This document shows, one piece after another, positions 7,122-9,557 of a stretch of DNA of 9,557 nucleotides. The DNA comes from Puniceicoccaceae bacterium (GTDB lineage Bacteria; Verrucomicrobiota; Verrucomicrobiia; Opitutales; Coraliomargaritaceae): assembly GCA_003567255.1 (NCBI GenBank), contig PWZW01000042.1, positions 1 to 9,557 on the forward strand, given 5' to 3'. The notes under the pieces are model-generated. The model saw nothing but the letters and a program-made list of their open reading frames with translations, ran no database searches and was not told the DNA's origin. Position numbers and translations under genes: made by a program. The first letter of the stretch is position 1. The number at the start of each line of letters is the position of its first letter.

Positions 7122-7136
7122 AGTTAAAGGAAAATC

Positions 7137-7520
7137 ATGGCCGATATCACAAAAGATCAAGTAATCGACTGGCTTAGCAGCCAGACCGTACTCGAAGTTG
7201 CAGAACTCGTTAAAGCATTGGAAGAGAAGTGGGGCGTTAGCGCTGCTGCTCCCGTTGCCGTCGCCGCTGCTGGCGGTGGTGGAGATGCTGCTGCACCTGC
7301 TGAAGAAAAAGACGAATTCGACGTCATTCTTAAAGCTGCTGGAGCAAACAAAATTGCCGTCATTAAAGAAGTCCGCGCAATCACAGGACTTGGCCTCAAG
7401 GAAGCCAAGGATCTCGTCGAAGGTGCACCGAAGCCTGTCAAGGAAGGTGTTTCCAAGGACGACGCGGAAGAAACCAAGAAAAAGCTCGAAGCAGCTGGCG
7501 CTGAAGCAGAGCTTAAGTAA
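7137..7520 (+). CDS. rplL: 50S ribosomal protein L7/L12
   Basis: Multi-copy stalk protein that recruits EF-Tu, EF-G and other translational GTPases to the ribosome. The product is 127 residues. The N-terminal dimerisation and L10-binding helices are at about 1-33 (VIDWLSSQTVLEVAELVKAL). An alanine- and glycine-rich hinge lies at about 35-57. The C-terminal factor-binding domain is at 58-127, with EFDVILKAAGANKIAVIKEV and ITGLGLKEAKDLVE. Length is normal. The ATG at 7137 has AGGA five bases upstream, one of the better ribosome sites in this window, which fits the need for several copies per ribosome. The upstream gap holds two hairpins, and a strong terminator-like hairpin follows at 7555. Confidence 0.98.
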   Translation: MADITKDQVIDWLSSQTVLEVAELVKALEEKWGVSAAAPVAVAAAGGGGDAAAPAEEKDEFDVILKAAGANKIAVIKEVRAITGLGLKEAKDLVEGAPKPVKEGVSKDDAEETKKKLEAAGAEAELK

Positions 7521-7554
7521 AGTAGGTTATTATACGACGCCCGCGTCCATTTCA

Positions 7555-7610
7555 CAGTTAGGCAGGTCCGCACATCACCGTGCGGATCTCGCCTAGCTGT
7601 TTTTGTCTTT
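7555..7610 (+). terminator. Strong intrinsic terminator or attenuator between rplL and rpoB
   Basis: The arm at 7555-7573 pairs with 7580-7599: 19 base pairs including two G-T pairs, one bulged C at 7590 and a 6-base loop. TTTTTGTCTTT (7600-7610) follows immediately. In form this is a very good Rho-independent terminator. It sits where E. coli has a partial terminator that lowers rpoBC expression relative to the ribosomal proteins. I see no clear promoter between it and rpoB at 7678, so partial read-through is the likely way rpoB is transcribed; this is inference. Confidence 0.9.
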
Positions 7611-7677
7611 CCGCCTTTTTAAGGCATCTTTCATCCAAATCACGTTTCCACGTAACGCTATCAACCGAGCCACACAC

Positions 7678-9557
7678 ATGTCAGAGCGCATCAACTTCGG
7701 TCAACTCAAAGAAGTCATTCAGCCACCAAATCTGATTCAAAATCAGATCGACTCCTTCAAGGAGCTATTGCAGGAGAACGTCCCCGTAAACCAACGGAAA
7801 AAAGTTGGTTTGGAGGCTGTATTTTCCGAGGTCTTCCCGATCGAGAGCTACGATGGGCGTTGCCATTTGGAGTATGTAAGCTACTCGCTTACCTTGCCAA
7901 AAGAGAGTGAGATGGAGGCCATCCGCGATGGCGTTACCTATTCCGTTTCGCTTTACATCAAACTGCGCCTTCGTGAAGAGGACCAGTTCAAGGATGAAGA
8001 AATCTACATGGGTGAGCTGCCCATGATCACCGAGAGTGGTGCGTTTATTATTAACGGCGCGGAGCGCGTCGTTGTTAGCCAACTTCACCGTTCCCCTGGC
8101 ATCGCTTTTGAGGAAAGCGTGCACACCAGCGGTAAGACTCTGCATGCCTTCCGCATCATTCCCGACCGCGGGACCTGGCTGGAGGTGCAATTTGATCAAA
8201 ACGATCTTCTCTACGTCTATTTGGACCGCCGCCGTCGCCGCAGGAAGTTCTTGCTCTCTACGCTTTTGAGGGCGATGGGCTACAGTTCTGACTCGGATAT
8301 TCTTAACCTTTTCTATAACATCGAGGAACTTGCGGTTGCGGATGTGATGAACCGGGACAACGTCGCCAACTTTGTTTTGACCGAAGACATCGTTGATGCG
8401 GATAAAGGCGTGGTTTTGGCGCGTGCCTTTGAACCACTCACCAAAACGACACTGCGCTCCTTCGAAACCGCGGGCATCAGCAAGGTAACCGTGATTGATA
8501 CCACCGTCGATGACGGTGCGATCATCCGTTGTCTGAAAAAGGATCCGACGCAGAACGAAGAAGAGGCACTCAAGGACATTTACAAACGCCTGCGTCCCGG
8601 TGAGCCCCCGACAACAGCAAATGCCAAAGCGCTCTTAAAACGTCTCTTCCAAGACCCCCGTCGTTACGACTTGGGTCGGGTAGGACGCTACAAAATCAAC
8701 CAAAAATTGAGTTTGGATACGGACCTTGAGTACCGAATCATCGGGGTTGAGGACGTTGTTGAGGCGACTCGCTACCTCACCCGTCTGAAGCGGGGCGATG
8801 GTACGGTCGACGACATCGACCACCTTGGCAGCCGCCGTGTGCGGACGGTTGGTGAACTGCTGGCCAACCAGTGTCGCTTGGGACTTGCGCGCACCGAGCG
8901 TTTGGTGCGTGAACGGATGACGATGTACGACCAGAGCGTCGACTCAATCACGCCACAAAAGCTGATCAATCCCAAGGCATTGAGCACGGTGATCCGCGAC
9001 TTCTTTGCCCGCAGCCAACTTTGCCAGTTCATGGACCAAATCAACCCGCTTGCCGAGTTGACGCACAAACGTCGTCTCTCCGCACTCGGACCTGGTGGTC
9101 TGAATCGTGAGCGCGCTGGCTTCGAGGTTCGCGACGTGCACCCTTCGCACTACGGACGGATTTGCCCGATTGAGACACCGGAAGGACCAAACATTGGTTT
9201 GATCAACTCCTTGTCTCTGTATTCCCGCATCAATGAGTTCGGCTTTATCGAAACGCCTTACCGCAAGGTGGTTGATGGACACGTGACGGATGAGGTCGAG
9301 TACCTCAATGCGGACCAGGAAGAGGCTCACCTGATCGCTCAAGCCAACTCGGAGTTGGATGAAAAGAGCAATCTCGTGGGCCGGGTCACCTGCCGTTACC
9401 GTGACCAAGTACTCGAAGTAACCGGTCAGGAAATCAACTACATGGACGTCTCGCCCAAGCAGTTGGTCTCCGTTGCGGCAGGAATCATTCCTTTCCTCGA
9501 GCACGACGATGCGAACCGTGCGTTGATGGGGTCTAACATGATGCGCCAAGGTGTACC
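7678..9557 (+). CDS. rpoB: DNA-directed RNA polymerase beta subunit, 5' part
   Basis: Catalytic-core subunit of RNA polymerase. The reading frame is open from the ATG at 7678 to the window edge, giving 626 complete codons, about half of the protein, ending in GSNMMRQGV. The N terminus (MSERINFGQLKEVIQPPNLI) is full length. The protrusion block GAFIINGAERVVVSQLHRSPG and the basic run DRRRRRRKF (183-191) are present. The rifampicin region is RSQLCQFMDQINPLAELTH (445-463), followed by KRRLSALGPGG. D453, H463 and S468, equivalent to E. coli D516, H526 and S531, are all the sensitive-type residues. D453 lies 63 residues earlier than in E. coli, suggesting a shorter lobe region. EVRDVHPSHYGRICPIETPE follows. 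The later catalytic part lies outside the window. The start is preceded by a CA-rich leader with no Shine-Dalgarno. Confidence 0.98.
   Translation, partial: MSERINFGQLKEVIQPPNLIQNQIDSFKELLQENVPVNQRKKVGLEAVFSEVFPIESYDGRCHLEYVSYSLTLPKESEMEAIRDGVTYSVSLYIKLRLREEDQFKDEEIYMGELPMITESGAFIINGAERVVVSQLHRSPGIAFEESVHTSGKTLHAFRIIPDRGTWLEVQFDQNDLLYVYLDRRRRRRKFLLSTLLRAMGYSSDSDILNLFYNIEELAVADVMNRDNVANFVLTEDIVDADKGVVLARAFEPLTKTTLRSFETAGISKVTVIDTTVDDGAIIRCLKKDPTQNEEEALKDIYKRLRPGEPPTTANAKALLKRLFQDPRRYDLGRVGRYKINQKLSLDTDLEYRIIGVEDVVEATRYLTRLKRGDGTVDDIDHLGSRRVRTVGELLANQCRLGLARTERLVRERMTMYDQSVDSITPQKLINPKALSTVIRDFFARSQLCQFMDQINPLAELTHKRRLSALGPGGLNRERAGFEVRDVHPSHYGRICPIETPEGPNIGLINSLSLYSRINEFGFIETPYRKVVDGHVTDEVEYLNADQEEAHLIAQANSELDEKSNLVGRVTCRYRDQVLEVTGQEINYMDVSPKQLVSVAAGIIPFLEHDDANRALMGSNMMRQGV

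Noticed and set aside
7100..7177. 25-codon frame starting after the buried AGGAGG and overlapping the rplL start
   Set aside because: Too short and not recognisable as a protein. Kept only as part of the rplL leader observation, not annotated as a gene.

Overview
The window is a stretch of ordinary bacterial chromosome that carries only housekeeping genes, all on the + strand. In order they are dnaJ, purN, prmA, tRNA-Thr(GGT), tuf, tRNA-Trp(CCA), secE, nusG, rplK, rplA, rplJ, rplL and the 5' half of rpoB, which runs off the right edge. There is no sign of a mobile element, prophage, CRISPR array, defence island or other accessory cargo. I found no undescribed multi-gene system. The points worth a second look are sequence-level oddities in EF-Tu, translation signals and the intergenic RNA structures.

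Organism. The arrangement tRNA-Thr, tuf, tRNA-Trp, secE, nusG, rplKAJL, rpoB, with no rpmG between tuf and secE, resembles what I recall for the Planctomycetes-Verrucomicrobia-Chlamydiae group. The EF-Tu switch I segment (YADIAKGGTVRD) and the RpoB rifampicin-region wording (QLCQFMDQINPLAELTHKRR) also point there. My best guess is Verrucomicrobiota, probably the Opitutales/Puniceicoccales (Coraliomargarita-like) branch. This rests on memory of family sequences, not on a search. Most genes have no recognisable Shine-Dalgarno sequence.

Layout. Positions 19-2798 hold a chaperone/methyltransferase block. In it purN (purine synthesis) lies between dnaJ and prmA, which are commonly direct neighbours in other bacteria. 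Positions 2799-2930 are a non-coding stretch with a tentative promoter for tRNA-Thr and tuf. A perfect 11-bp hairpin at 4263-4290 closes the tuf unit. tRNA-Trp then leads, after only 13 bases, into secE and nusG, followed by tightly packed rplK-rplA-rplJ. A structured 144-base gap precedes rplL. A very strong hairpin with a T-tract lies between rplL and rpoB, at the place where E. coli has a partial terminator (attenuator).

How the genes work together. EF-Tu delivers aminoacyl-tRNA to the ribosome. L11, L10 and L7/L12 form the base and stalk where EF-Tu and other GTPases bind, and L1 forms the opposite stalk. PrmA methylates L11, and its expected lysine targets are conserved in the L11 encoded here. 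NusG and RpoB act in transcription. SecE is part of the protein export channel. DnaJ is the Hsp70 co-chaperone. The window is therefore a growth-linked translation, transcription and proteostasis cluster.
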